NCBI GenBank assembly: GCA_036571765.1
Contig: BROE01000015.1
Coordinates: forward strand, 3,614,491 to 3,678,490
Reading direction: 5' to 3'
Length of the DNA stretch: 64,000 nt
Source: Plecoglossus altivelis
Taxonomy: Eukaryota > Chordata > Actinopteri > Osmeriformes > Plecoglossidae
The translations under genes were made by a program, and so were the position numbers. Below, piece after piece: positions 1-10,690 of this stretch. A model generated the notes under the pieces. That model saw only the letters and a list, made by a program, of their open reading frames with translations, was not told the DNA's origin and made no database searches. Every line of letters starts with the position of its first letter. Position 1 is the first letter of the stretch.

Positions 1-1301
1 GTTGGAGAAGGTCATAGGGAAGGTGAGGTTCGGGCCGCTGTAGATCTCGGGAATCTCGATACTCTTGTAGCAGAAGTACCTCTCCCACTCCACGTCCCGA
101 CAAATGTCGTTCTCCCGAAAGATGTGCGAGATGAGATTTCCTGAGGGGGAGACGCGTCGCGCAAGGGTTACAGACGGGCTGAGAGCACGTTTGCTTGCCT
201 GCGGTTGTTCGTCGTTTGTGTGAACAGGAGAACTTCTTACTCTCACTGCTGGCTGGGGTGAAGTGGTCCATGAGGTAGCCAAAGAAATTATAAAGCTGCA
301 GATGAAAGAATGCGCCTATTTTATTAGTTTACTTATATAGATATATAGCTTACATAGGAACTCAATATTGACGTCTAGCGCTAGAGTACTAAGCGATATG
401 CACTTGTTAGACTCCATGGGGATCTGAGGTGCAATTTCCCCCCCGGAAATCAACAAAGTACTACTCAACTGTCCTCTACTCCACTGGAATTCATTGAGAT
501 TTCCAGACCCAAGTACAAAACAGGCATTAAATAGTTTGACTGCATGCGAATACGTGGATGCGGCCCAGTGTTTTGATGTCGACTGTCGTCACCTTGATCT
601 GGTCCTGCTCGCCTGCGTACTCAATGGACTGGAAGATGTTCCAGGTGCACCTCCGCCGCATCTCCAGCCGGGCCACATACTGACGGTACCAGCGCTGGAT
701 CAGGAGGGCCGACCTGATGGCTGAGGGCAAGGGGTGTTAAGATGAAGGGATGACGGAATTGCAGGGTAAAAGTGCAAGAGGGATGAAGGGATACAGCTCA
801 GGGGGCAGTTTGGGTACAGATCCATTTACTAAAATGGCAGACATTACTAATCAAACATGATGACCATAATGATATGTTGATGTGAGGTTATGAATCCAAA
901 AGGAGAGTCCAGAATACTCACCTGTGGCAGCTTGACGTCAGCAACAAGGAGAGAGTGAAGTACGTCTTATTAAACTAACAACTGTTTTGCTATATGTATT
1001 GTCAGCAAATATATACAATTTGTCCTTGCACCTGATTTCAATAGGAAAAAATAAATGGTGCATTACCTGGAACCGATATGCTGGCTACAGAGAAATAGAA
1101 AAACAATTGCAGTCACAGAAAGATATCTTATACAGAGAACAATGCATTTCTAATGTTGCGTATGCTAATTAGAATGCGTTTAAAATGATTACGGCTAATC
1201 AGGTTGACTGAAGTCGATAAAGAAAAACCCCCACCTCGGTCGCATTTCTTCAGCTGTTGCTGCTGCTGCTGCTGCTTGGATTTGGAGAAGCCACATCCCA
1301 T
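1..1301 (-). CDS. ppef2: Protein phosphatase with EF-hands 2, N-terminal part (runs off the window)
   Basis: Calcium-linked serine/threonine phosphatase of the PPEF/RdgC family, known mainly from sensory neurons and photoreceptors. Four coding exons are visible: 1301-1235, 720-593, 295-247 and 140-1, all with GT-AG borders and compatible phase; the catalytic and EF-hand parts lie beyond position 1. The protein begins MGCGFSKSK, which looks like an N-myristoylation/palmitoylation signal, followed by seven glutamines (CAG/CAA run). Exon 2 holds the IQ calmodulin-binding motif (ALLIQRWYRQYVARLEMRRR) and the family segment IFQSIEYAGEQDQ. Exon 3 has LYNFFGYLMDHFTP and exon 4 has SIEIPEIYSGPNLTFP, both as expected upstream of the phosphatase domain. 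The wording of the IQ exon fits PPEF2 better than PPEF1 from memory, and the neighbouring genes agree. The assignment to ppef2 over ppef1 is inference. Confidence 0.88.
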
Positions 1302-3535
1302 GACCTCTTGCTTTTTCGAACAGCATGCAAACGCAACATAGATCCAAATGATTTCAAGTCTTTATATACATAAATACAACTTGTTCATAACCTTTAAATA
1401 TGATGGCAGATGTGGTGGTTTTCTGTCCACCGTTGGCTTAGCAGATGATTAATCAAGTGGAAGGCTAACCATGCGAAAGTCTCATATCAATCACAAGCGG
1501 ATGGATTTTAATCAGATCATTCTGATCCCCCAACCCCCACCCACCTCCTGGACTCCTATGATTGGCTTCTACATTCTACTCCAGCTCCGAGTCAATACAA
1601 TTAACTACAGCACAGGAAAGTACAGGACATCTCCGTCGATTCCTTTTATACTACAAATGTAGCCTACTACGATTATTTCTCATCTGCCAATCAAACCGTC
1701 AACGTCATGCACACGTATGCAAAAAATACAAGGCAGCAAACACGGCAGTCACCGTCAGCTGGCCGTCTTGCCTTGCAGAACCCTGCTCAGAGTTCCAGCA
1801 TCTCACTTGCGTTGCTACTTCTCTGCTCTCCTTACGGTCCTGCACGCTTCCGGGTAGCACTAAGAGACGAGACCACGACATCTCTCAGAGTCTTCAGACA
1901 TGTTCACTGTTCAATGTTGCACTTCCAGTTGTTGCCTCTTTGGCTGCCTCTGTGGGACACGCAGGGCCTTGATCACGCTGATTTAGCGCAGCTGCTGGCT
2001 CTCTGTCTCAGGTTAGTAAGCAGCCAGCATGGCCTCAAGTGTCTTGGCGGTGCCTCGTGACCACTTAACCAAAACAACAAGATGCAAGTGGATTAGGATT
2101 AAGCCTTACTATGGTTGGCATCTACTCTGAATAAACGGATAGAGGTTTTGATAAAGGGCAACAGCTGGGGGGGGAAAGATGGTTTAACATGGAACTCGTG
2201 ATACCGAGGTTCATTCACGAGATTTCATTCTGTGTTGTTGTTCAGAAATGCCTCAGAAATGTATGGTACAGCAATATGTCCATAATATCGTTCTTTTAAG
2301 TTTTTGGGCTGGTTCTGCAGACACATTAAACCTAGTCTAGGACAACAACAAAAAACAGTACAATAATACAATAAACGTAATCTCCATCGGCCCATGATGT
2401 TATTTTGAACTGTTCCCCACTATTCAGGGTGGTTTTCTTGTAGACATTTAGACTTAATCAAACTAAAGGCTTTTGGATGTTGACAACAGTGTGATTATTA
2501 CTTCAACACCCTCAGCTATCTGTATGTTGTTGTCTGAGGGAGACAATTAAAGTATTCTGGCTGCTTTCATTTCAAGCACCTGCAACCCACACCCTCCACA
2601 CGACCTCGCTCCTTGCATAGAGAGCCTTTGTGATTCATGGTTATGGTGGCCAGCAACAGCTGCCACCGCTGTAACTCCTCAGCCACTGTGTGAAGTGGGA
2701 GATAGAACACACAAGGACATCAATGGTTTTAATAATCAAGAAAAAAATGGCTAATCTAAAGGCGCCTCTGTTTCACAATTATTTTTGGACCTGCATTCTT
2801 TTTCTCCCTTTAAATTAGAAGCGGTCTTTTCGTTCTCTTTCGTTCCCCTGCGCAGATTTTGCCACACATCTTTCCCATCCTAATCAGTTTGAAGAAACCC
2901 GATGACACATTGGTCCCTGAATGTTTCAGAGAGCAAAATAGTTTTAAGGGGCAAATATTCATGTATCTACTTCAAAGTTCAATTATTTACCTATAGAAGA
3001 CTGTGAGACTAATGGAATATGCTTAAAACACAGTTTTTTTAAAACCAATTTAGCAGTTTCCTTCCAGAAAATATCCCTGTCTTTATTGGCCACAACCCTG
3101 TTAGATTTATCTGTTAACCTTTTCTTCAAACTTCTCATATCCTGATGTTGTCAGCAATAACTGTTCTGAAGAAATAATATGGAGCAACAGACTAACTGCT
3201 TGTGTTTTCCAATACACCCCTTTAACGTGAACGTGCACAAACTCCAATTGACACCTCACTAACCCAACAGCTTAGTCATCGGCTACATTGTAGGCTTCAA
3301 CCCCTTAACCAACTCTCTATCCAAATAGCTTCTTTCTTACAGTTGAAAATGTGTTTTGAAGTATTTTTTGGTGTGGCCAACAGGTTATTGAGTCATTTAG
3401 ATTAGAATGCTCTTTATTAACTGATAAAAGCCTAATTAGTCTCATTTGGGTTATCAAAAGGAGATGGACACTAAATAATTTATAGAGGTTGATAATTAAA
3501 CATATTAATCTGGACCATGTGACCACTTAAAAAAC
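1302..3535. other. Intergenic region between ppef2 and the gsdf duplication
   Basis: This stretch should contain the ppef2 promoter (minus strand, upstream of 1301). I see no ORF with protein-like composition and no clear repeat. It is AT-rich with short homopolymers. The small ORFs present (for example near 1562-2060) have no recognisable motif or splice context. Confidence 0.5.
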
Positions 3536-3586
3536 AAGCATCATTCTCTCTCCATCTCACAGTCAAGAAACAGCAGAGTTAAGTAT

Positions 3587-3595
3587 TCCAAGGCC
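3587..3595 (+). promoter_or_regulatory. Candidate NR5A (SF-1/Ad4BP) site upstream of gsdf copy A
   Basis: CCAAGGCCA matches the NR5A consensus YCAAGGYCR. The same 9-mer is kept in copy B at 10435-10443 within a longer conserved upstream block. NR5A factors drive gonadal somatic genes, so the match suits gsdf, but a 9-bp match alone is weak evidence. Confidence 0.4.
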
Positions 3596-3837
3596 AAGTT
3601 GGTGAATGCAGAGATAAAATGGTGGTTCCCAGGCTACTACAAACAATAGATGCTTTCTTTTTGTGTGGAGAAGCCACGCTTAAAATCCTGACAGATTTTT
3701 TTTTAAACATCCCTGTCAGACTCCTCTTCCTCTGCCATCAAGCCTGTCGGACCAATATCTCTCTATTGTAGAACCCAATCTAGGGCAGACAGTTGCATTG
3801 TGATATTCCTTTCAGCCTGGCTCACAAGGTGTCCACA

Positions 3838-5180
3838 ATGTCACTGGCGTTGTTTGTGATGTCGGTTCTCTTTGGTTGCTCTCTAAGAAGGACCGACCGT
3901 CAATCTCCGACGCTCCTGCTATCACGTACGTTTTACAATCTGAGTCAAACTTCTCGAGAAGCAGCAAATATCCGATTTGTTTGTCAATTCTTGACGTCAC
4001 AAATGGTTCAAAAATGATTTGTTTGTATTCGAGGATTAGATATGTGAAAAGTAGTTGCACGTGTTGCCATGGTGGTACTGTGGCACATTTTAGGCTTTTG
4101 AAACGTTCTAATAAGCATGTTCGCGTCATAACATGCCGTGAAGGTTAACGGATAATTGTAGTTGCAGAGATTTTCTGAGGCTTCTTCAAATTAGTAGGTG
4201 ATTTTGGTGGGAAACATTTTTATTACCACTTTCAGATCAGTGTGGAAAGCATAACCCGGATTTGTACCACATGTCAGCTCTCGTTACAGGCTGTTCTGCA
4301 CAGGCATTAAGAATGCAATAAATCTTTGTGAAGTTCTCCCTTCTCTGCACTGTTGAGTATGAAAAGATCCTTTAGGTCGGCAAAACAACTGCAAAAGCAC
4401 AGACAAATACTACACACGAGACCGATATAGTCCTGCTATTGTAATGACACAAATTATGTTTTATACTGTGATTAATGAAATAACTGAGTATGTTTCCGCA
4501 TGGTCCTGAAGCCAAAATGGAGGTTCCAATTTTGAATCCAAGCAAAACCACATGCTTGTATGGACTGGTTGCACAATCAGACTGCATTGGCTCTGTAACT
4601 ATGGAACTGAGAACACAAAAGGCATCATTCTTCAACGTACTACTAATTGTTGTGGGCACACTTCTGTAACCTCAGCAATGTCAACCATGTCAATACACTT
4701 GATCAACTGGATCATGTCGGCTTGCTGGAATGCGTAGAGAGTTCCTCTTTTGTGACAATACATAATGGGTGTGAAATTGATGGGGATGACACTGTGTTCA
4801 GGTGGCAGGGACAGTCACTTCAAAGCATAACGATGACCATCCTCGCTGGTCTGAACCTGCAGATGGAACCCCAACTGCCTTCTGGTGGACTGACTGGTAT
4901 CCGAGAGCAGTGGAAATCTGTTTTCAGCACCATCTCCCACACCCCCCAGGGAAGAGCAGGCGGGCCAGAACAGAACCAGGGATGTCATTCAAACCGTCCT
5001 GAATTGTATGCTAAGTTTAGGAATGCTGAATGTTTTCTTCCTGTCCCCTCAGTGCCTATGATCAACTCTGAGGGCCCCACGGTGGTCAACAACACAGAAC
5101 AGAAATGCTGTCAGAAAGCTTCCCAGATTTTTCTAAAAGGTGAGCTGTGGTTACTATCAAACTCAAACAGAAACAACCAT

Positions 5181-5211
<31 letters not shown>

Positions 5212-6043
5212 GTGTTTGTGTGTGTGTTGCTAAGTCTCCATTGTTTCTCAACTCTGTCTATGTCAAAACGATCTGTAATAGATCTTGGCTGGGAAAACTG
5301 GATCATTTATCCATAGAGCTTCACTTTCATCCAGTGTGTCCCCTGCAACCTTCAGCTGAATTTGAACAACACACATTACCCAGAATGCTCGCTGAACCCT
5401 CGGAACACCACCTTGCTGGTAATGCTTGCCCCATACGACCCCCGTACCACCCGGAATTGAAAATCACAGAAGTACTGGCTAGATACACATCTACTTTATA
5501 GATGTGTGTATGTTTCCTAAATAGCTGTCCGTGGCTGAGATATTGTTCATATCAAACTATCAACAAACTATAAACTATCATTCATATATAGTCCAAAATA
5601 GTGTCTTTTTTCAGTTCTGTGCATTATTTTCCTAGCACCCAGAGTTTATACAGAGTTTTACATGTAGGTATATAAATAAACAGTGAGAAAACTGAATGCT
5701 GTAGTCTATGTGATAAAACACTACGCTTTATCTATTCAGCTGTGGAAATAGACCGTTTAAATGTTCAGGACAAGGGCCACATGCAAGGTCGCCTGTGAGA
5801 AACACCAGTTGAACTGGTGATGTAGTTGAGATTAGTGCTACAGCTGTAATCATGTTTGCTAATTCCTTCCTTTTCTGTCTCTGGTCTTATTGGTGCAGAA
5901 TCTCATGCTGGCAGCCGATCTCACAGGAACTGTTGCCCGTCCTGTGCTTGGATGAACAGCGATCCCTGGTCATCTCCCCTGTTCAGATGACCAGTTTGTG
6001 TGGCTGCTGCCCCGAAAACCAGCCTTTCCCCAGCAAGGACCGA
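3838..6043 (+). pseudogene. gsdf: Gonadal soma-derived factor, disrupted tandem copy
   Basis: Exon-by-exon relative of the intact gene at 10691-13416. Homologous exons are 3838-3925, 4802-4959 (approximate end), 5053-5139, 5282-5418 and 5899-6043. Lesions seen directly: exon 1 lacks about 28 bases after the signal-peptide core, which shifts the frame, plus 9 further bases in frame; exon 4 has an in-frame TAG at 5314-5316 where copy B has GAG inside the WxxWxxxPxxF region; exon 5 carries one extra base near its start, and the second Cys of the CC pair reads Trp; the terminal TGA of copy B reads CGA. The donor of the short intron 2 is GC rather than GT. Exon 3 and the exon 4 borders are intact, so decay is fairly recent. 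Several lesions in one gene make sequencing error unlikely, although a rescued isoform is not formally excluded. Confidence 0.85.
5180..5228. repeat. (GT)n microsatellite in intron 3 of gsdf copy A
   Basis: GT dinucleotide run with two interrupting GTTT units, just after the exon 3 donor. The matching intron of copy B lacks it. Confidence 0.9.
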
Positions 6044-6379
6044 GCTCTTAGAACACACCTGCTAGATGCTGCCTTTTTGGCCAAAGAATTATACACTTCA
6101 AGTAAGATTGTCGCTGTTATCATCAAGCCTGTTTGGCATAGGCCTCATCCTTCCGAAACACCTCGTCACTCAATTAAAAAGCTATTTTTTGTAATCCCAT
6201 CAAAAAACATTATGTAGCAAAAACTCAAAGACGTCCGAAAATATGTAAAGACATTTCCTTAAAGAGCGTTCCTGGAATTGGATTAGAAAACAGTGGGAAC
6301 TATCAATAACGTTTGATGGTTAGTAGATACTAAATGTTAGTCTTGGCCGGACGAAACAAGATATGCATTCTGAACTATT

Positions 6380-6620
6380 TTCGATAGCAATCTTTCCTAC
6401 TGCTTGACCTGCAACTGGCAGTGGATTAAAGACACTCTTCTGAGTGTTCTCCCCAAAAATGTGAACCCTGGCTTAACATTCAGATGCCAGAACTCTCAGT
6501 GGGTGGGTCCATCTCTTCTGAGCATTGTTGCCAACACTGGAGCTTCTAATCCATTTAAGAGGAAGAGGTTGAGTATAGAATACTTTAAATACAACTCCTT
6601 TATCGCCAGTATTTTATGAT
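6380..6620 (+). other. Conserved block downstream of gsdf copy A
   Basis: Matches 13760-14000 in copy B more closely than the surrounding DNA does. In one frame both copies stay open for about 65-75 codons and share segments such as NWQWIKDTLL, LPKNVNPGLTF and NSQWVGPSLLSIVANTG. I recognise no family and see no clear splice sites. It may be gsdf 3' UTR conserved by recent duplication, or an unrecognised exon. Confidence 0.35.
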
Positions 6621-7628
6621 CTGGATTCTATTCAAAACCCAGATCATTTCTTCTTTCCAAATCGTGTTCCACAGTCAGAGTTTTTCTTATGTACGCTTTG
6701 CCAACTCGGCAGTAGTTTTCCATGAACACCCATTGCCCCAATTGGCTAAATATCATATTTCAGCAAAGGCAAATGAGAAACAACTGCGTTCCCAGTTTTT
6801 CATCAGATAGAGCACTTCTGTCAAGACATGTTGTTCATAAATTCACCCCAAACCAATGTATCCCTGTTCCCTGTTTGTTACATGGTAGATAGCAGGGTAA
6901 TTCATATCTCTCAGAGTACTTCAGTAGAGGCACTTCCATCATTTTATCTGGAATGTTGTCCACATATTTGATGTACATTTTACCTTGCAATTCCTTTACT
7001 GCCTGTTTCATGTTGTATTGACATTGTAATGTTCATCGAAAATATATATAGAATATGTAAGCCTTCTGTACTGCAATACTTTAATAACAATGTTTTAGTT
7101 GTTTCAGACTGATTTTCATCTGGGGTATGTGCATAGTAACCTTAATATTTGATCAGCCAAGAATGATCTCTAACGGCACCTTAGACTATGTGAAATTGAT
7201 TAGGTATACAGCTTATGGCTGTAACAGCTATTTCGTTGATCTATTCGGTTCACATGAATGACATGTGTTTAGTATCTACAGTGCCGCAGAGGCCAGAAAG
7301 AGGGTGGGGGAAATGGTTGGACAATTGTTGGCACTCTGTTATGGAAATGCACCCTGGAGATAAAAATCTGAGTATGTTGCGCACTTCTAAAAAGCCAGCC
7401 AGCATTTTAGTAGCGGTGCATTCATTTTCCTTCTTAAAATTGACTATTTTTTCCCCCTTGGTCATTTGGATATGTGTGTGTGCGTATAACCTGGAATGTG
7501 GAGTTATGTAGCCATTTAAGATCATCACCGAGGATTGAACCAAGTTACATCAACTGCTGGGAACGGCACCGACAAGAAAGGCAGCATCTACGCTTTCTCC
7601 ATCAACTCTGGTGCTTTCACAGGTCTCA

Positions 7629-8466
7629 ATGGCGAGCTCCTTCTCTTTTTGCCGGTCCTGTGGTTTTCTGGTTCTTCTACACTTGATAATGGGAACTCTT
7701 GGTGTTGGTACTGAGGGTGGGGTGACAACATCTATCAAACCTCTGGAAAAGATGGACAAAGATCTGCCCAATCCATCCCAATGTGTGCTGGACTGCACCA
7801 CGGGGACCTACATGAGAATGCTGCAGCTCCGTAACACTCAAACGATTCGCTTCAAAGACTCGACGGCAGGTGAGAAATTTTTTGTATGGCTAATAATGGC
7901 ATCTCTCTCATACACTGTACAGCATTTGTGAATAGATACAATAGGTGAGCCCTTAATTAAACTTTATTAGTAAGGGTGTGCTCTATAGATAAAGGGTGTG
8001 CTCTGTAGATAAAAGTCAAGTGAGTTAATATCAAAGACATAAACAGAAGACTCAACCTGTACCGGAATGGGTAAAAGCATAATCCCTTTCCACAGGTGAG
8101 CGAGGAGAATACTGCTGGTCGATACAGATTAAGAGTGAGGCTGGAGAACATTTGGAGCGTGCTTACATCCTGCTGCCTGTTGATAAATCCCATCTGGAGG
8201 AGGCCATAGGACTTCAAATGACTCAACCCCTCATTACAGATGCACTGTGGCCTCAACACCAACAAATACTACTCGCCAACAACTGCGGCCTTCAATTCGA
8301 CATCACGTCCCATTTTACCACAGGAGCGAGGCAGCCAAAGCTTTGTTTCAAGGTTCATTTCCAGAAGAGCATTGTGGGAAATGGAGTCCTCAGATGTCCC
8401 CCTTTCTTGGTGACAATGTGGCAGAAAAAGCAGAGTCGCTCACCGACAAATCAAGAAAGAGAGTGA
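7629..8466 (+). CDS. Uncharacterised small secreted protein, copy A (possible TGF-beta propeptide-like fold)
   Basis: Two exons, 7629-7869 and 8096-8466, joined by GT-AG with matching phase, encode 203 aa. I do not recognise the protein. Residues 1-27 form a clear signal peptide (hydrophobic FLVLLHLIMG core). The start ATG follows a possible splice acceptor (TTTCACAG, 7614-7621), so a 5' UTR intron is possible. The mature part has CVLDC at 52-56, YMRMLQL at 61, ERAYILL at 101, FDITS at 148, CFKVHF at 164 and PPFLV at 182, then a basic, hydrophilic tail; there is no transmembrane segment. The order of YMxxLxL, AxxLL, FDIT and PFLV is reminiscent of TGF-beta family propeptides, but no cystine-knot domain follows. 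Unlike copy B it lacks Cys at 30 and 94. It lies about 1.6 kb after the gsdf pseudogene on the same strand. The gene is intact despite its dead neighbour. Confidence 0.7.
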
Positions 8467-8779
8467 ATGGACACGAGATGATTTGACAACCGTCCAAAAT
8501 ACTGGTCGGTAACAAGCTTGGTGTGCCATTGCCCATCAAGTTACTTAAAAATACGTTCACAGAGTTGTTAAGTGATTGTTTCTATCTATGTGGACAGCAA
8601 TATGATGTATTTTACATGTATTGTACCCTCTTGCACAAAGACTGCGGACTAAGACCATGAGGTTGTGTGACCTGAAGCATGACTAAAGTGGACTGTCAAA
8701 CTGACAGCGTAGCCTGAACTGAATATGGGGATAACTTCCACCAGTCATTGGTGCCAGAGGTTGGTGAGGTGATGGGTAT

Positions 8780-9936
8780 TTCATTACTTGCTGAATAACA
8801 ATTTAATCCGTAAATAAGATGTATGCGTGTAACTTGTGACCACCAGACATGCTGCTTCTTTAGAGTTGTATATACCATGCAGTTAGGTAGTCTGACTAAA
8901 TGCCAATAATATTAAAACAATTTTACACAGTTAGACGTGTGTCTTTACGTGTTACTCCCATTCATGTTATCAACAAGAGGAGATCTGAGAGGACCGTACA
9001 AATTTCTGTTTCAAAATGAGTAATTGTACCTACTCAAGCATTAATGTTGTAAATCGGAGAGCGGGAACTATAAGAGCAAGAGAAATAGGACAGAACTCAT
9101 TGCAAAAGCTCGTAAGAAGAAAAAAAGGAGATGAAGAAGATGGAGGATGTGACAATGGTCACATTCCCTCTTATTCAAAAGATTTCTGTGAGACGCTAAC
9201 TGCAAATTAGACGACATCGATATTTTGGAGCCAGTCAACACCAACATCAAGAGAAAGAGGTGCGTCTGTGGTGGGGGAAGACAGGTTTGCTCATTCTGAT
9301 GTACAGTAGCTTAGATTGAGCACAGTGTAAACCAAAACAAAATAGCAGGAACATTAGCACATGTCTATGCTAGCCAAAACAATTCTGCCGTCGGTAAAAC
9401 TAGCATACGGTTTATGGTTGTTTCCCAGTATTACTTCACGTTTCCTACTTGAAGCACATTTCCGAGTTCAGCTCAGGTCCCACAGGCTGTTTTGTGTCAG
9501 GTTCAGACCTCGGAAACGAGAGGGCACCTGAGGACATGAAGATGCCCTTCCACCACACATGTCTGGAATAGTTTTGAAGTCGCTTTGCTTTTTTTCCAAT
9601 TATTGTAGCCTACTGCAAAAGTCTTCATTATTGTTACATTTGAGTTTTTCGCTCTGGAATTCATGTCCTTGAATGGCAGGTGCAAAGCATAAATATTATT
9701 CCGAGGTTATCAGTCGAGATTGATGCGTTTCATGTACGTCCAGACATAAGGGGAGGTAATGATGGGAGTTTTACAACTTCCCTCAACAAGAACTACATGG
9801 CTCTCAGCCCCTAGTGTTCAGACCTCGTCACTGGCAACATTAAGATTCTGTTACATTGACTCTGTGGCGTACCCAGAATATTTTACACATTGGTGGCCAG
9901 ATGTGTCCAGTAGTTATTTCAGGTATGCTGGCACAC

Positions 9937-9997
<61 letters not shown>

Positions 9998-10380
9998 AGT
10001 ATTGCTATTCTTGTTAGGACACATTACTGAGTCCCATTAACACTGCTGTTTCCTTCACCCCTAACCTGCTGGAGTTTCTGTTCTGTGTCTAGAATCTGTG
10101 AACATGCCTTCAGATTGCGTTTTTGCTGCAACAACATATTTCCCTTAAGTGATTACAACAAATTTAACTAATGGTGTCAAAGATGGAAATTCTATGGTGT
10201 TAACAATGTTATATATTTGAAAGCACATCTTGATCTCAAATTACCTGAATAAATCAGTATGGGTACAATGCCATTAGCATGTCACATTCAGTTGAAACTA
10301 GGGGGCTGTGAAAAAACGGACAAAAAATCACTTCCTTTTACTCAAAGGAAATGTAGTTCATGTTTTTGTCCTGTTAATCA
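8780..10380. other. Spacer between duplication copies
   Basis: No supported gene. Contains the CA microsatellite listed separately. Short ORFs here lack motifs and splice context. Confidence 0.5.
9930..9997. repeat. (CA)n microsatellite
   Basis: About 68 bases of nearly perfect CA repeat, a probable polymorphic marker beside the gsdf copies. Confidence 0.95.
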
Positions 10381-10434
10381 GGATCTCTCTCTCTCTCTCC
10401 ATCTCACACTTGGAGGATAACAATGTTAAATATT

Positions 10435-10443
10435 CCAAGGCCA
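10435..10443 (+). promoter_or_regulatory. Candidate NR5A (SF-1/Ad4BP) site upstream of gsdf
   Basis: CCAAGGCCA, about 250 bases upstream of the gsdf ATG, inside a block shared with copy A (TATTCCAAGGCCAAGTTGG). It matches YCAAGGYCR. The role is inferred. Confidence 0.42.
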
Positions 10444-10690
10444 AGTTGGTGAATGTAGCAATAAAACGGAGGTTCCCAGGCCACTACAAACAATAGATGC
10501 TCTCATTCTGTCTAGAGTAGCTTCATTGAAAATCCTGACTGATTTCAAAAACATCCCTGTCATTCTCCTAGAGTCCTCTTCTTCTGCCACTAAGCCCGCA
10601 GGATCACTATTGGCTTTTCTTTAGAATCCCATCTAGGTTAGACAGTTGCATTGGTATATTTCTTTGTACCTGGCTGACTAGGTATCCAAA

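Larger units (their letters stand above)
3540..8770 (+). repeat. Direct duplication, copy A (gsdf pseudogene plus secreted-protein gene)
   Basis: First copy of a long direct duplication whose second copy is at about 10390-16510. Matching blocks occur in the same order: the upstream block (3540-3660 with 10385-10505), all five gsdf exons, the post-gsdf block (6386-6600 with 13765-13980), and the two exons and 3' flank of the secreted-protein gene. Introns have diverged and differ in length, and copy B carries a MITE in intron 4 that copy A lacks, so the duplication is not an obvious assembly artefact. The edges were placed by eye. Confidence 0.85.

Noticed and set aside
919..960. Possible extra ppef2 exon ending at a GTGAGT donor (minus strand, near 922)
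   Set aside because: No convincing acceptor, and exon 1 already joins exon 2 in frame without it; at most an alternative exon.
4647..5501. A single 284-codon ORF read as one gene
   Set aside because: It runs through gsdf-like exons 2 and 3, their introns and a GT microsatellite. Comparison with copy B shows exon borders within it, and exon 4 is in another frame with a TAG.
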